From: Pseudoxanthomonas sp. X-1
Lineage (GTDB): Bacteria > Pseudomonadota > Gammaproteobacteria > Xanthomonadales > Xanthomonadaceae
Assembly: GCF_020042665.1 (NCBI RefSeq)
Contig: NZ_CP083376.1
Location: forward strand, 4,364,501 to 4,428,500
Length of the DNA: 64,000 nt
Direction of reading: 5' to 3'
Below, piece after piece: positions 1 to 10,792 of the stretch (positions are counted from its first letter, which is position 1; every line of letters begins with the position of its first letter). The position numbers and the translations under genes were made by a program. Under the pieces are notes generated by a model. That model saw nothing but the letters and a program-made list of their open reading frames with translations, did not search any database and was not told the origin of the DNA.

Positions 1-2317
<2,317 letters not shown>

Positions 2318-2387
2318 CGCGCACAGGATAAGGCGCGCGGCGGGCACGCCCTACAATGGCCTCCCCCACGTTCGTGCGCCACGCTCC

Positions 2388-3182
2388 ATGCAGCTCATCG
2401 ACATCGGTGCCAACCTCACCCACGAGTCCTTCGACCGCGACCGCGACGCCGTGCTGCAGCGCGCCCGCGCGGCCGGCGTGGCCCAGCTGGTGATCACCGG
2501 CGCCAGCCGCGAGCATTCGCCCAAGGCGCTGGACCTGGCGCACGCGCATCCGGGCGTGCTGTTCGCCACCGCCGGCGTGCATCCGCATCACGCGGTCGAA
2601 TACACCGAGGAGTGCGACGCGGAGATGCGCGCCCTGCTCGCCCAGCCGGAAGTGGTGGCCGTGGGCGAATGCGGGCTGGACTACAACCGCGACTTCTCGC
2701 CGCGCCCGGCGCAGCGGCGCGCGTTCGAGCGCCAGCTGCAGACCGCGGTGGACACCGGCAAGCCGCTGTTCCTGCACCAGCGCGATGCGCATGCGGACTT
2801 CATGGCGATCATGAAGCAGTTCGACGGCCGGCTGCCGGCGGCGGTGGTGCATTGCTTCACCGGCACGCGCGAGGAGCTGTTCGACTACCTCGACCAGGAC
2901 TGGCACATCGGCATCACCGGCTGGCTGTGCGACGAGCGCCGCGGCGCGCACCTGCGCGAGCTGGTCCCCGGCATCCCGGCGCAGCGGCTGATGATCGAGA
3001 CCGACGCGCCCTACCTGCTGCCGCGCACGCTCAGGCCGCTGCCGAAGGACCGGCGCAACGAGCCGGCCTTCCTGCCGCACATCGCCGCGGAACTGGCGCG
3101 CGACCGCGGCGAGGACGCGGACCGTACCGCGCAGGCGACCACCGCCACCGCGCGTGCCTTCTTCCGCCTGCCCGGGGACTGA
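2388..3182 (+). CDS. tatD: TatD family metal-dependent DNase
   Basis: The 264-residue protein matches E. coli TatD along its whole length. Visible blocks are MQLIDIGANLTHESFDRDR, TAGVHPHHA, VAVGECGLDYNRDFS, VVHCFTGTREE, GITGWLCDERRG and IETDAPYLLPR, which carry the metal-coordinating His, Glu and Asp residues of the TatD TIM barrel. The open frame extends upstream to 2106, but the homology begins exactly at the ATG at 2388, so that start is chosen. TatD is a cytoplasmic Mg-dependent 3'-5' exonuclease linked to DNA repair and quality control. It stands alone here, divergent from hrpB and convergent with the next gene. Confidence 0.95.
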   Translation: MQLIDIGANLTHESFDRDRDAVLQRARAAGVAQLVITGASREHSPKALDLAHAHPGVLFATAGVHPHHAVEYTEECDAEMRALLAQPEVVAVGECGLDYNRDFSPRPAQRRAFERQLQTAVDTGKPLFLHQRDAHADFMAIMKQFDGRLPAAVVHCFTGTREELFDYLDQDWHIGITGWLCDERRGAHLRELVPGIPAQRLMIETDAPYLLPRTLRPLPKDRRNEPAFLPHIAAELARDRGEDADRTAQATTATARAFFRLPGD

Positions 3183-3191
3183 CGACCGGCG

Positions 3192-3710
3192 CTAGGACTC
3201 GACCTTGTCGTCCTCGCGCTTGGCATCGGCCATCGCCTCGGGCTCCAGCTCCTCGGCGGCGCGGTTGAAGCGTACGAACACGCCCCAGGACACCAGCAGC
3301 AGCGCCGCGGTGGCGCCGATCGACGCCGCGTAGGGCAGCTGGTCGGGCGCCTCGTGCGCCATCTCGAACACCGACACCAGCGTCTCGATCGACAGCGCGA
3401 TCACCACCACCACCATGAAGCGCGACAGGTAGCGGCGCACGCGCGTGGGCCCGCTGACCTTGACGTCGCGCAGCACCTCTTCCTCGAAGATCGTCTGGCC
3501 CAGCTCGATCGACACCAGCGCGATGGTCAGCAGGCCGACGCACTCAAGCACGGTGTTGAAGCGCGCCCGCATGTCCGCCCCGGCCGGCGCCTGGACCAGG
3601 CCGTGCCACAGCTCCTGCGCGGCCAGCCACAGCAGGGCCACGCCGCACAGCACGAACATGAGGATCACCAGCACGTGGCCGGCCTTGAACAACCCGGACA
3701 AGCCTTTCAT
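3192..3710 (-). CDS. unidentified four-helix inner-membrane protein
   Basis: A protein of 172 residues starting MKGLSGLFKAGHVLVILMF. It shows about four hydrophobic segments: near the N-terminus, around LLTIALVSIELGQ, at FMVVVVIALSIETLVSV, and at ASIGATAALLLVSWGVF. A charged loop EEEVLRDVKVSG sits between helices 2 and 3, and the C-terminal tail is acidic. The topology resembles PsiE-like phosphate-starvation membrane proteins, but I see no diagnostic motif and do not assign that family. An upstream ATG at 3749 adds 13 residues without membrane character, so the internal start was chosen. Its stop lies 9 nt from the convergent tatD stop. Confidence 0.75.
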   Translation of the reverse strand: MKGLSGLFKAGHVLVILMFVLCGVALLWLAAQELWHGLVQAPAGADMRARFNTVLECVGLLTIALVSIELGQTIFEEEVLRDVKVSGPTRVRRYLSRFMVVVVIALSIETLVSVFEMAHEAPDQLPYAASIGATAALLLVSWGVFVRFNRAAEELEPEAMADAKREDDKVES

Positions 3711-3782
3711 CGGCACCGCTCCCCCCTTGGACGCAACGCCGCGCAGCATCGGCAGTCGCGCGTGGCGGCGGCGCGAAGGACC

Positions 3783-4718
3783 TCAGGCGCGCTGCGCGGC
3801 GTAGACCTGCAGGTGGATCCAGGCCGTCTCCAGGCGCGGCGCGCGCAGGCCGGCATGGGCGGCGCGATGGACCATGTCGCCGACGATGTGCGCGGCTTCC
3901 ACGCGCTGGCCGGCCTGCAGGTCGCGCAGCATCGAGGCGGTCAGCGACGAGCCGGGCTGGGTGAGCACTTCCAGCATCGAGGCCTGCGCGGCCTCGGGGA
4001 CCTGGCTTCCGGATGCGGCCGCCACGTCCAGGCATTCGCGGTACAGGCTGGTCATGAAGTCGCGGCCGCCCTCGCAGGCCACGATCGCGCCGACGCTGCC
4101 GCGCATCAGGCAGGCCGACGCGGCCAGCGCGGCGAGGAAGGTGTACTTGGTCCACTGCGCCACGGCGATGTCGCTGCGTGCCTCGTACTGCACGCCGGCC
4201 TGCGCCAGCGCCGCGGCCAGCGCCTGCACGCGCGGCGTGTCGCCGCGGCCGTCGCGCTCGCCGAAGGTGACCGAGGCCACCTTGCCCAGGTGCACGATCT
4301 GACCCTGCTCGCCCTTCATGGCGCTGATGAAGCACAGCCCGCCCAGCACCTTGTCGGCCCCGAAGCGCGCATCCAGCGCCGCATAGTGCAGCAGGCCGTT
4401 GAGGATCGGCAGCACCGTGGTGTCCGCGCCGACCGCCGGGGCGATGGCGTCGAGTGAACTGTCCAGGTCGTAGGCCTTGCAGCTCAGCAGCGCCAGGTCG
4501 AAGGGCTGCCGCGCGGCCAGCGCGGGCAATGCCTCGGCGGTGACGGCAGCCACGTCCAGGCGCGCATCGCCCAGCGGGCTCTGGATCACCAGGCCGTCGC
4601 GGGCCAGCTGCGCGGCACGCGCCGGGCGCACCAGAAAGGTCACGTCGACCCCGGCCTGCGCCAGGCGGCCGCCGAAGTAGCCGCCGGTGCCGCCGGCCCC
4701 CAACACCAGGATGCGCAT
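3783..4718 (-). CDS. panE: 2-dehydropantoate 2-reductase (ketopantoate reductase)
   Basis: A 311-residue ApbA/PanE family enzyme that reduces ketopantoate to pantoate with NADPH in pantothenate/CoA synthesis. The N-terminal Rossmann motif ILVLGAGGTGGYFGGRLA and the following LVRPARAAQL are typical. PILNGLLHY corresponds to the conserved NG pair in the substrate region, and KYTFLAALAASACLM carries the conserved lysine of the catalytic C-terminal helical domain. Length matches the family (300-315). The family also contains paralogues with other 2-oxoacid substrates, so the pantothenate role is probable rather than proven. It is a separate transcription unit on the minus strand. Confidence 0.88.
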   Translation of the reverse strand: MRILVLGAGGTGGYFGGRLAQAGVDVTFLVRPARAAQLARDGLVIQSPLGDARLDVAAVTAEALPALAARQPFDLALLSCKAYDLDSSLDAIAPAVGADTTVLPILNGLLHYAALDARFGADKVLGGLCFISAMKGEQGQIVHLGKVASVTFGERDGRGDTPRVQALAAALAQAGVQYEARSDIAVAQWTKYTFLAALAASACLMRGSVGAIVACEGGRDFMTSLYRECLDVAAASGSQVPEAAQASMLEVLTQPGSSLTASMLRDLQAGQRVEAAHIVGDMVHRAAHAGLRAPRLETAWIHLQVYAAQRA

Positions 4719-4806
4719 GCCTCGCCTCTTACTCAGTCAACGGCAGGCATGTAAGCACGCGGGCGCGGGATGCGCCAACGGGCGTGGAGCCTGGCCGGCA
4801 TGACCG

Positions 4807-5832
4807 TCACTGCTTGACCAGTTCGACGCGGCGGTTCTTCGCCTTGCCGTCCTCGCTGGCGTTGTCGGCCACCGGATCGGCCTCGCCGAAGCCGGCGGCG
4901 GACAGGCGCGCGGCCTCGATACCTTGCGCGGTCAGCGCGGCCACCACCGCCTTGGCGCGGCCCTCGGACAGCGCCTTGTTGTGCGCCGGATCGCCGGTGT
5001 TGTCGGTGTAGCCGTTGACCGCCAGCTTCAGCGCCGGATCGTCCTTGAGCAGCTGCACGACCTGGGCGATCTGCGGCTGCGAGTCGGGCAGGATGTCGGT
5101 CTTGTCCGTGGCGAAGTTGACCTGCAGCGCGACCTTGCCGGCCTTGTCGATCTGTGCCTTGAGCTCGCTGGCGGGCAGCAGGCCGGCGGTGATCTGCAGC
5201 GGCTTGGTCTCGGCGATCAGCAGCCCGGCGCCGAACTGATAGCTGCACAGGTGGATCCAGATGTCGCGGTCGGCGCGATGAACGACGAACACCTGTACGG
5301 GGTTGTTGTAGAAGTCGCCCAGGCCATCGACGAAACGGGTGGCCGGATCACCGCGCCAGGCCTTGAGCTGGTCGCGCGCCTCGGCCGGGATCTGTCCATC
5401 GAAGATCTTGCGGCCACCCATCGCCGCCACCGCGGCCTCGATGTTGCGGGTCAGCTCCAGCTGCGAGAAGGTCTTGTCCTGGACCGCGCTGACGTTGGTC
5501 CACCAGATCCGGCCTTCCACCGGCTCGAGCCGGTCGCCGGTCCACAGCGGCACCTGGTCGAACTCGGCCAGCTCCGCCTTGTTGGTCGGCACATAGCCAT
5601 CGGGCAGCTTGAGGTAGGGGAAGTCGCCCAGGGGCACGCTCGACACCGGCAGGCTGGACGCGTCGAAGGCCTTGGCCGCGGGCGGCGCGGCATCCTTCGG
5701 CGCGGCGGCGGCCGGCTCGGTCGGCGTACTGGCCGCGGGGGCGGCGGCGTCCTGCGCTGGCCGCTGCGGCTTGCACGCCGCCAGCGCCAGCGCGCCGCCC
5801 AGCACCGCCACGGTCAAGACCACCTGCCTCAT
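4807..5832 (-). CDS. OmpA-family lipoprotein
   Basis: A 341-residue envelope protein. The N-terminus MRQVVLTVAVLGGALALAAC is a lipoprotein signal ending in a lipobox (LALAAC), followed by a Pro/Ala-rich linker to about residue 60. The middle (about 60-235) is an unassigned domain containing VEGRIWWTNVSAV and GGRKIFDGQ. Residues from about 240 form an OmpA/Pal peptidoglycan-binding domain: NFATDKTDILPDS, VNGYTDNTGDPAHN, LSEGRAKAVV, GFGEADPVADN and KNRRVEL. It probably tethers outer membrane to peptidoglycan. The residue after the lipidated Cys is Lys, not Asp, which favours sorting to the outer membrane. The middle domain's role is unknown to me. Confidence 0.85.
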   Translation of the reverse strand: MRQVVLTVAVLGGALALAACKPQRPAQDAAAPAASTPTEPAAAAPKDAAPPAAKAFDASSLPVSSVPLGDFPYLKLPDGYVPTNKAELAEFDQVPLWTGDRLEPVEGRIWWTNVSAVQDKTFSQLELTRNIEAAVAAMGGRKIFDGQIPAEARDQLKAWRGDPATRFVDGLGDFYNNPVQVFVVHRADRDIWIHLCSYQFGAGLLIAETKPLQITAGLLPASELKAQIDKAGKVALQVNFATDKTDILPDSQPQIAQVVQLLKDDPALKLAVNGYTDNTGDPAHNKALSEGRAKAVVAALTAQGIEAARLSAAGFGEADPVADNASEDGKAKNRRVELVKQ

Positions 5833-6073
5833 GTCGCACTCCTTCGCCTTGGGATGGCCGGCAAGTGTAGTGCGCCGCTGCTCACGCCGGGCACCAGCAC
5901 CGGGCCATGCAGCGATGGCCGCCAGGGCCGTCTGAAGGCCAAGCTGCGATCACGGCAGACGCCGCTGCTGACGCCTCCAATGCGGGTCGTTGGCCCTTGC
6001 ACGCTGCCGCTGTGGTTTCCAGCGGCGCGTACCGCCAGGCGCGTCGTGCGAGGCAGCTGGCGCGTTCGCCGGC

Positions 6074-6823
6074 TCAGCCTGCTTCCGCCGCCCATTGCAG
6101 CGCATCCGCGCCGGCCGGCAGATACAGCGGCGCCGACGGATCGGTCGCCGCGCGCCAGACGGCCTCGGCCACGTCCTGCATGCGCGTCCCCGGACCGGTG
6201 GATTCGGCCATCCGCGCGATGGTGTGGCGCATGAAGTCGCCATAGACCGCATCGTCCATGCCGCGCAGGCGGGTGCGGGCGGTGTCGCGGAAGCGCGTCT
6301 CGCCCGAGGATCCCGGCAGCACGAGGCGCACGCGCACGCCGAAGGGTTCGACCTCACCCGCCAGCGACTCGGTGAAGGCATTCACCGCCGCCTTGGCCGC
6401 GCGGTAGACGCCGACCAGCGGCAAGGGCTTGTAGGTGACGCTGGAGGTGATGTTCACCACGACGCCGGCGCCGCGCGCGCGCATCTGCGGCAACACCGCC
6501 CGGGTGAGCGCCATCGTGCCGAAGGTGTTGGCATCGAACAGCGCGCGCACGGTATCCATGTCCGTCAGTTCGAACGGGGCGGGCGCGCCGAAGCCGGCGT
6601 TGTTGACCAGCACGTCGATCGGGCCTGCCGCCGCGACGGCCGCGCGGATGCTCTGCGCATCGGTGACGTCCAGCGGCAGTACGCGCAGCTGCGCCGAGGG
6701 CGGCAACAGGTCTTCGCGCGGCGTGCGCATGGTGGCGAGTACCCGCCAGTCGCGGGCGAGGAAGTAGCGTGCGGTCTCCAGGCCGAAGCCGGAGGAACAT
6801 CCGGTGATCAGGACGGTCTTCAA
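6074..6823 (-). CDS. short-chain dehydrogenase/reductase (TTG start)
   Basis: A 249-residue classical SDR. Motifs are TVLITGCSSGFGLETA (the TGxxxGxG NAD(P) loop at residue 3-10), DVLVNNAGFG (NNAG), NITSSVTYKPL with the catalytic Ser, and YRAAKAAV with the YxxxK pair. The open frame runs up to 7009 without recognisable homology. The start is placed at the TTG at 6821-6823 because AAGGAA lies just upstream at ribosome-binding distance and the Rossmann strand begins immediately after. The substrate is not predictable. It is divergent from an AraC-type regulator (97-nt gap), which probably controls it; SDR/AraC pairs of this layout are common in proteobacteria. Confidence 0.85.
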   Translation of the reverse strand: MKTVLITGCSSGFGLETARYFLARDWRVLATMRTPREDLLPPSAQLRVLPLDVTDAQSIRAAVAAAGPIDVLVNNAGFGAPAPFELTDMDTVRALFDANTFGTMALTRAVLPQMRARGAGVVVNITSSVTYKPLPLVGVYRAAKAAVNAFTESLAGEVEPFGVRVRLVLPGSSGETRFRDTARTRLRGMDDAVYGDFMRHTIARMAESTGPGTRMQDVAEAVWRAATDPSAPLYLPAGADALQWAAEAG

Positions 6824-6920
6824 GGGAATTCCTTTGCGCGTGGACAGGCCGCAACGATAGATCGCCATCCTCGTACTCGCTACGATCCACAGTCCCCGAT
6901 TCGTTTGCGAGCGTCCAGAA

Positions 6921-7871
6921 ATGGTGGATCCGTTGGCCGAGGTGGTCACGCTGCTGCAGCCGGCCGCCCGGTTCTCCAAGTACGTGGTCGGTGCCGGCGC
7001 CTGGCGCATCCGGCGCTCGGACGCCGGGCAGCCCTTCTACTGCGCGGTGCTGGAGGGCGGTTGCCACATGGCGCTCGACGGCGGCGCGCCGATCCTGCTG
7101 CAGGCGGGCGACTTCGTCCTGGTGCCCGCGGCTCACCGCCTCACGATGTCCAGCCTTGCGCCGCACGCGGAGGTGGCCGAGACCACGCCGACCGCGGTGG
7201 CGGACGGCGAGTTCCGGATCGGCACGCAGGACGGCCCGATCGACCTGCGCATCCTGGCCGGGCACTGCAGCTTCGGCTCGCCGGACGCGGCGCTGCTGGT
7301 CTCGCTGCTGCCGCGGATGGTCTATGTGCACGGCGAGCAACGGCTCGCCACGCTGGTCCAGTTGGTGCGCGAGGAGTCGCGCGAGGCGCGGCCCGCACGC
7401 GAGGTCGTGCTCGCGCGCCTGCTGGAAGTGCTGCTCATCGAAGCGCTGCGTTCGGCCGCGGGCACGGCGGCGTCGCCGGGCCTGGCGCGCGGGTTGGCCG
7501 ATCCGCGCCTGGCCGTGGCGATCCGCGCCATGCACGCGCAACCCACGCGCGCATGGACGGTGGGGGTGCTGGCGAAGGAAGCCGCCTTGTCGCGCTCGAC
7601 ATTCTTCGAGCGCTTCGGCCGCACGGTGGGCATGGCGCCGATGGAATACCTGCTCGCCTGGCGCATGGCCCTGGCCAAGGATCTGCTGCGCCGCAATGAG
7701 TTCGGCATCGCCGACATCGCCGCGCGGGTCGGCTACAGCTCCGCGAGCACCTTCAGCGTCGCCTTCGCGCGCCACGTGGGACAGCCGCCGACGCAGTACG
7801 CGCGGGCGAGCGCTCGCGGCCCCGAGCCGGGCGAGCCTTCGTTCTCCGGGCAGGTCGGGGACATGGCGTAG
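6921..7871 (+). CDS. AraC-family transcriptional regulator with cupin sensor domain
   Basis: A 316-residue regulator. Residues 1-190 form an AraC cupin-type (cupin_6-like) ligand domain starting MVDPLAEVVTLLQPAARF with a LEGGCHMAL/DFVLVPAAHRL core. Residues from about 195 form the double helix-turn-helix DNA-binding domain: WTVGVLAKEAALSRSTFFERF (helices 1-2) and GIADIAARVGYSSASTFSVAF with the following RHVGQPPTQYAR, the AraC signature. The start ATG at 6921 gives full-length homology. Divergent from the short-chain dehydrogenase gene at 6074-6823, which it probably activates in response to an aldehyde or ketone-like inducer; that ligand is inference. The spacer 6824-6920 would hold the shared promoter region. 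Confidence 0.9.
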   Translation: MVDPLAEVVTLLQPAARFSKYVVGAGAWRIRRSDAGQPFYCAVLEGGCHMALDGGAPILLQAGDFVLVPAAHRLTMSSLAPHAEVAETTPTAVADGEFRIGTQDGPIDLRILAGHCSFGSPDAALLVSLLPRMVYVHGEQRLATLVQLVREESREARPAREVVLARLLEVLLIEALRSAAGTAASPGLARGLADPRLAVAIRAMHAQPTRAWTVGVLAKEAALSRSTFFERFGRTVGMAPMEYLLAWRMALAKDLLRRNEFGIADIAARVGYSSASTFSVAFARHVGQPPTQYARASARGPEPGEPSFSGQVGDMA

Positions 7872-8029
7872 GCGCGCGGCGCGGCTTCTCGCTTCCGGAC
7901 GCCTGGCATGCGACGACTGGCCCGTGCCGCGATCAGGCCGGGCAGCGCATCCACGCCGCCGGCGCCAACGCGCCGCCGCTCACCCAGGGCGCCGAGGGGC
8001 CAGCCTTCGCTGACGCGCGGCCCCGCGCG

Positions 8030-8836
8030 TCAGCTGCGCAGGCCCACGCCGCGCTTGAGCAGATACAGGCCCAGCGCGGCCAGCGCGACGACGAAGCCCA
8101 GCATCAGCGCATAGGCCACCCACAGCGGCACGTCCGAGCTGCCCAGCAGGCCGTAGCGGAAGGCGTTGACCATGTAGAAGATCGGGTTGAGGTGGGTGGC
8201 CGCCTCGGCCCAGCCCGGCAGCAGCTTGACCGAATAGAACACGCCGCCCAGATAGGTCAGCGGGGTCAGGATGAAGGTCGGCACGATGGCGATGTCGTCG
8301 AACTTCCTGGCGTAGGCCGCATTGACGAAGCCGGCCAGCGAGAAGATGGTCGCGCCCAGCAGCACGGTGCTCAGCGTCACCAGCGGATGCGGCACGCGCA
8401 CCGGGGTGAAGAACATCGCGATCGCCAGGACGATGGCGCCGACCATCAGCCCGCGCAGTACCGCGCCGGCCACGTAGCCCAGCAGGATCACCCAGTTGGG
8501 CATCGGGCTGACCAGCAGCTCCTCGACGTGGCGTCCGAACTTGGCGCCGAAGAAGCTGGAGGAGATGTTGCCGTAGCTGTTCTGGATGACGCTCATCATC
8601 ACCAGGCCCGGCACGATGAACTGCATGTAGGAGTAGCCGCCCATGTCGCCGATCTTCGAGCCGATCAGGCCGCCGAAGATCAGGAAGTACAGCGTCATCG
8701 TGATCGCCGGCGGCACCAGGGTCTGGCCCCAGATGCGCAGGATGCGGGCGACCTCGCGGCGGGTGATGGTCCACAGCGCGGTCAGGTTGCGGCGGGCGTT
8801 GCTGGTGGTCGGCACCAGGGTCGGGGTGCTGCTCAT
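8030..8836 (-). CDS. yadH: ABC-2 type transporter permease (YadH-like)
   Basis: A 268-residue permease starting MSSTPTLVPTTSNARRNLT. Six hydrophobic segments are visible (for example PPAITMTLYFLIFGGLIG, MQFIVPGLVMMSVIQ, LLGYVAGAVLRGLMVGAIVL, LVTLSTVLLGATIFSLAGF, FILTPLTYLGGVFYS and LMLGFVVALAALGLYLL). The conserved ABC-2 motif LVSPMPNWVILLGY lies before helix 3. Its ATG overlaps the end of the ATPase gene upstream by 4 nt (ATGA), so the two are translationally coupled and form one exporter. The cargo of YadGH-type exporters is not established; a lipid or drug-like substrate is possible. Confidence 0.9.
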   Translation of the reverse strand: MSSTPTLVPTTSNARRNLTALWTITRREVARILRIWGQTLVPPAITMTLYFLIFGGLIGSKIGDMGGYSYMQFIVPGLVMMSVIQNSYGNISSSFFGAKFGRHVEELLVSPMPNWVILLGYVAGAVLRGLMVGAIVLAIAMFFTPVRVPHPLVTLSTVLLGATIFSLAGFVNAAYARKFDDIAIVPTFILTPLTYLGGVFYSVKLLPGWAEAATHLNPIFYMVNAFRYGLLGSSDVPLWVAYALMLGFVVALAALGLYLLKRGVGLRS

Positions 8837-9801
8837 GCGGTGGTCTCCTGCGCGGCGGCGGGCGCAGCGGTCATGCGGACAAACAGCTCCTCGAGCCGGT
8901 TGGACTTGGTGCGCATCGAGCGCACGCGGATGCCGGCCTCGTCGAGCGCGTCGAACACGCGGTTGAGCTCCATCTGCCGCGGCATGTCCAGGTCCAGCGT
9001 GTGCGGGTCGGCGGCCAGCAGGGTGGCGCCCTCGATCACCGGCAGCTGCGCCGGCAGTTCGCCATCGATGTCCAGCAGGAAGCCTTCCACGTCCAGCTGC
9101 GCCAGCAGCGCGCGCATCGGCCCCTGCTGGACGATGCGGCCGTGGTTGATGATCGCCAGGTTGCGGCACAGGCTCTCGGCTTCCTCCAGGTAGTGCGTGG
9201 TCAGGATGATCGTGGTGCCGGCGGCATTGATCTCGCGCAGCGTCTTCCACATGCCGCGGCGGATCTCGATGTCCACGCCGGCGGTGGGTTCGTCCAGGAT
9301 CAGCAGGCGCGGGCGGGTCATCATGGCGCGGGCGATCATCAGCCGCCGCTTCATGCCGCCGGACAGCGTGCGGCTCATCAGGAAGGCCTTGTCCCACAGC
9401 TGCGCGCGCTTGAGCTCCTCTTCCGCGCGGGGCACCGCCTCGTCGCGCGGGATGCCGTAGAAGCCGGCGTAGTTGACCAGGATGTCGAAGGGCTTCTCGA
9501 ACAGGTTGAAGTTGATCTCCTGCGGCACCAGGCCGATCAGGCGCATGGCCGCGTCGCGGTGCGCGACCAGGTCGGTGCCGAACACCTGCACCTGCCCGGA
9601 GGTCTTGTTGACAAGCGAGGAGATGATGCCGATCAGGGTGGACTTGCCGGCGCCGTTGGGCCCGAGCAGGGCGAAGAAATCGCCGGGCTCCACGCTCAGC
9701 GACACGCCCTTGAGCGCCTCGACGCCGTTGTCGTAGCGCTTTTTCAGATCGACGATGGACAGCGCCGGGACGGGCCCGGCGACAGGGGGAAGCGAGGTCA
9801 T
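8833..9801 (-). CDS. yadG: ABC transporter ATP-binding protein (YadG-like)
   Basis: A 322-residue ATPase partner of the permease at 8030-8836. Walker A is LLGPNGAGKSTLIG (about residue 48), the signature is LSGGMKRRLMIARAMM, Walker B is LLILDEPTAGVD, and the H-loop is ILTTHYLEEAESL. The C-terminal extension of about 90 residues ends in SMRTKSNRLEELFVRMT, typical of DrrA/CcmA-like exporter ATPases. First gene of a two-gene minus-strand operon. Upstream, 9846-9854 contains CTATTATAG, an AT-rich patch in otherwise GC-rich DNA that could serve as a -10 for this operon or for the divergent reductase gene. Confidence 0.92.
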   Translation of the reverse strand: MTSLPPVAGPVPALSIVDLKKRYDNGVEALKGVSLSVEPGDFFALLGPNGAGKSTLIGIISSLVNKTSGQVQVFGTDLVAHRDAAMRLIGLVPQEINFNLFEKPFDILVNYAGFYGIPRDEAVPRAEEELKRAQLWDKAFLMSRTLSGGMKRRLMIARAMMTRPRLLILDEPTAGVDIEIRRGMWKTLREINAAGTTIILTTHYLEEAESLCRNLAIINHGRIVQQGPMRALLAQLDVEGFLLDIDGELPAQLPVIEGATLLAADPHTLDLDMPRQMELNRVFDALDEAGIRVRSMRTKSNRLEELFVRMTAAPAAAQETTA

Positions 9802-9898
9802 GGGAGGCCTTGGCGCGGGCGTCGGGCCCGCCTGACGGACAGACGCCTATTATAGGTCCCCCGCCCCGGTCGCTCCGGGCATCAGACCGTTCCACGCC

Positions 9899-10639
9899 TT
9901 GGCCATCGCGCAGTTTCCGCTGGAATTCATCGCCCGCCGCATGCTGGCCCCGAGCGTGGGCCATTACGTGTTCCGCCGCGCCGACGCGGCGACGCTGGAC
10001 TTCATCCCCGGGCAGTTCATCCAGGTGCACTTCACCATGGCCGACGGTAGCGCGGCCCGGCGCAGCTACTCGCTGGCCAACGTGCGCGCGCCCGGCGCGG
10101 CGGCCGACGGCACGGTGGAGATGGCGGTGAGCTACGTGCCGGGCGGCGCGGCCACGGCGCTGTTCGAGGCGCTGACGCCGGGGCAGCTGGTGCAGGCGAG
10201 CGGACCGTTCGGCCGCTTCACCCTGCAGCCGGGCGATGCCAACGCGCGCTATGTGCTGATCGCCACCGGCACCGGCGTGACGCCATATCGGGCCATGCTG
10301 CCGGCGCTGGCCGCGGCCATGGCCGGGCGCGGCGTCGAAGTGGTGCTGCTGCAGGGCGCGCGCACCTTGGGCGAGCTGCTCTATCACGACGAGTTCGCCG
10401 CCTTCGCCGCCGCGCACCCGGGCTTCTCCTACCTGCCCTGCCTCTCGCGCGAGCAGCAGGCCGGCGCCCAGCACGGCTATGTGCAGCAGGCGCTGCCGGG
10501 CATCGCGCCCGACCCGACCCGCGACATCGCCTACCTGTGCGGCAACCCGGACATGGTCGACGCCTGCTTCGAGGCGCTGAAGGCCCACGGCCTGCCGATC
10601 CCGCAGATCCGCCGCGAGAAATACGTCAGCTCCAAGTAG
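9899..10639 (+). CDS. fpr: ferredoxin/flavodoxin-NADP(+) reductase (TTG start)
   Basis: A 246-residue FAD-binding reductase. The flavin motif RRSYSLAN (RxYS) lies near residue 57, followed by VSYVPGGAATALFEAL and SGPFGRFTL. The NADP-binding half has IATGTGVTPYRAML and CGNPDMVDACFEALK. The C-terminus is REKYVSSK; family members end near such an aromatic residue. It transfers electrons between NADPH and ferredoxin or flavodoxin and typically supports oxidative-stress defence or biosynthetic Fe-S enzymes. No ATG precedes the first conserved strand, so the TTG at 9899 is taken as start. Divergent from the YadGH exporter operon. Confidence 0.87.
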   Translation: MAIAQFPLEFIARRMLAPSVGHYVFRRADAATLDFIPGQFIQVHFTMADGSAARRSYSLANVRAPGAAADGTVEMAVSYVPGGAATALFEALTPGQLVQASGPFGRFTLQPGDANARYVLIATGTGVTPYRAMLPALAAAMAGRGVEVVLLQGARTLGELLYHDEFAAFAAAHPGFSYLPCLSREQQAGAQHGYVQQALPGIAPDPTRDIAYLCGNPDMVDACFEALKAHGLPIPQIRREKYVSSK

Positions 10640-10651
10640 GGCCTGGCCGCG

Positions 10652-10671
10652 GTGTAAAGCGTGCTTGACAC
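10652..10671. promoter_or_regulatory. imperfect inverted repeat with TTGACA, second operator candidate
   Basis: GTGTAA (10652-10657) and TTGACAC (10665-10671) form an imperfect inverted repeat. Its right half is the same hexamer found in the better palindrome at 10697-10714, about 44 nt downstream. Two related sites ahead of the membrane-protein/XRE operon suggest cooperative autoregulation. The TTGACA at 10665-10670 also equals a consensus -35, but I see no good -10 at 17 nt. Confidence 0.4.
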
Positions 10672-10696
10672 GGTGCCGGCTTCGCGCGCAGGATGG

Positions 10697-10714
10697 TGTC
10701 AACCTTCCTTGACA
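10697..10714. promoter_or_regulatory. perfect inverted repeat, probable operator of the XRE regulator
   Basis: TGTCAA-CCTTCC-TTGACA is a perfect 6+6 palindrome with a 6-nt spacer, lying 79 nt before the start of the membrane-protein/XRE operon. The right half is a consensus -35 hexamer, so a bound regulator would block RNA polymerase. Autoregulation by the XRE protein encoded at 11431-11625 is inference from position. Confidence 0.5.
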
Positions 10715-10792
10715 TCGCGCCTCGCATGGACACCGCTCCGTTGCACGACCGCGCCCAGGCGCGCCGCCTCCCGCCACAGGCCGAGCACGCCG

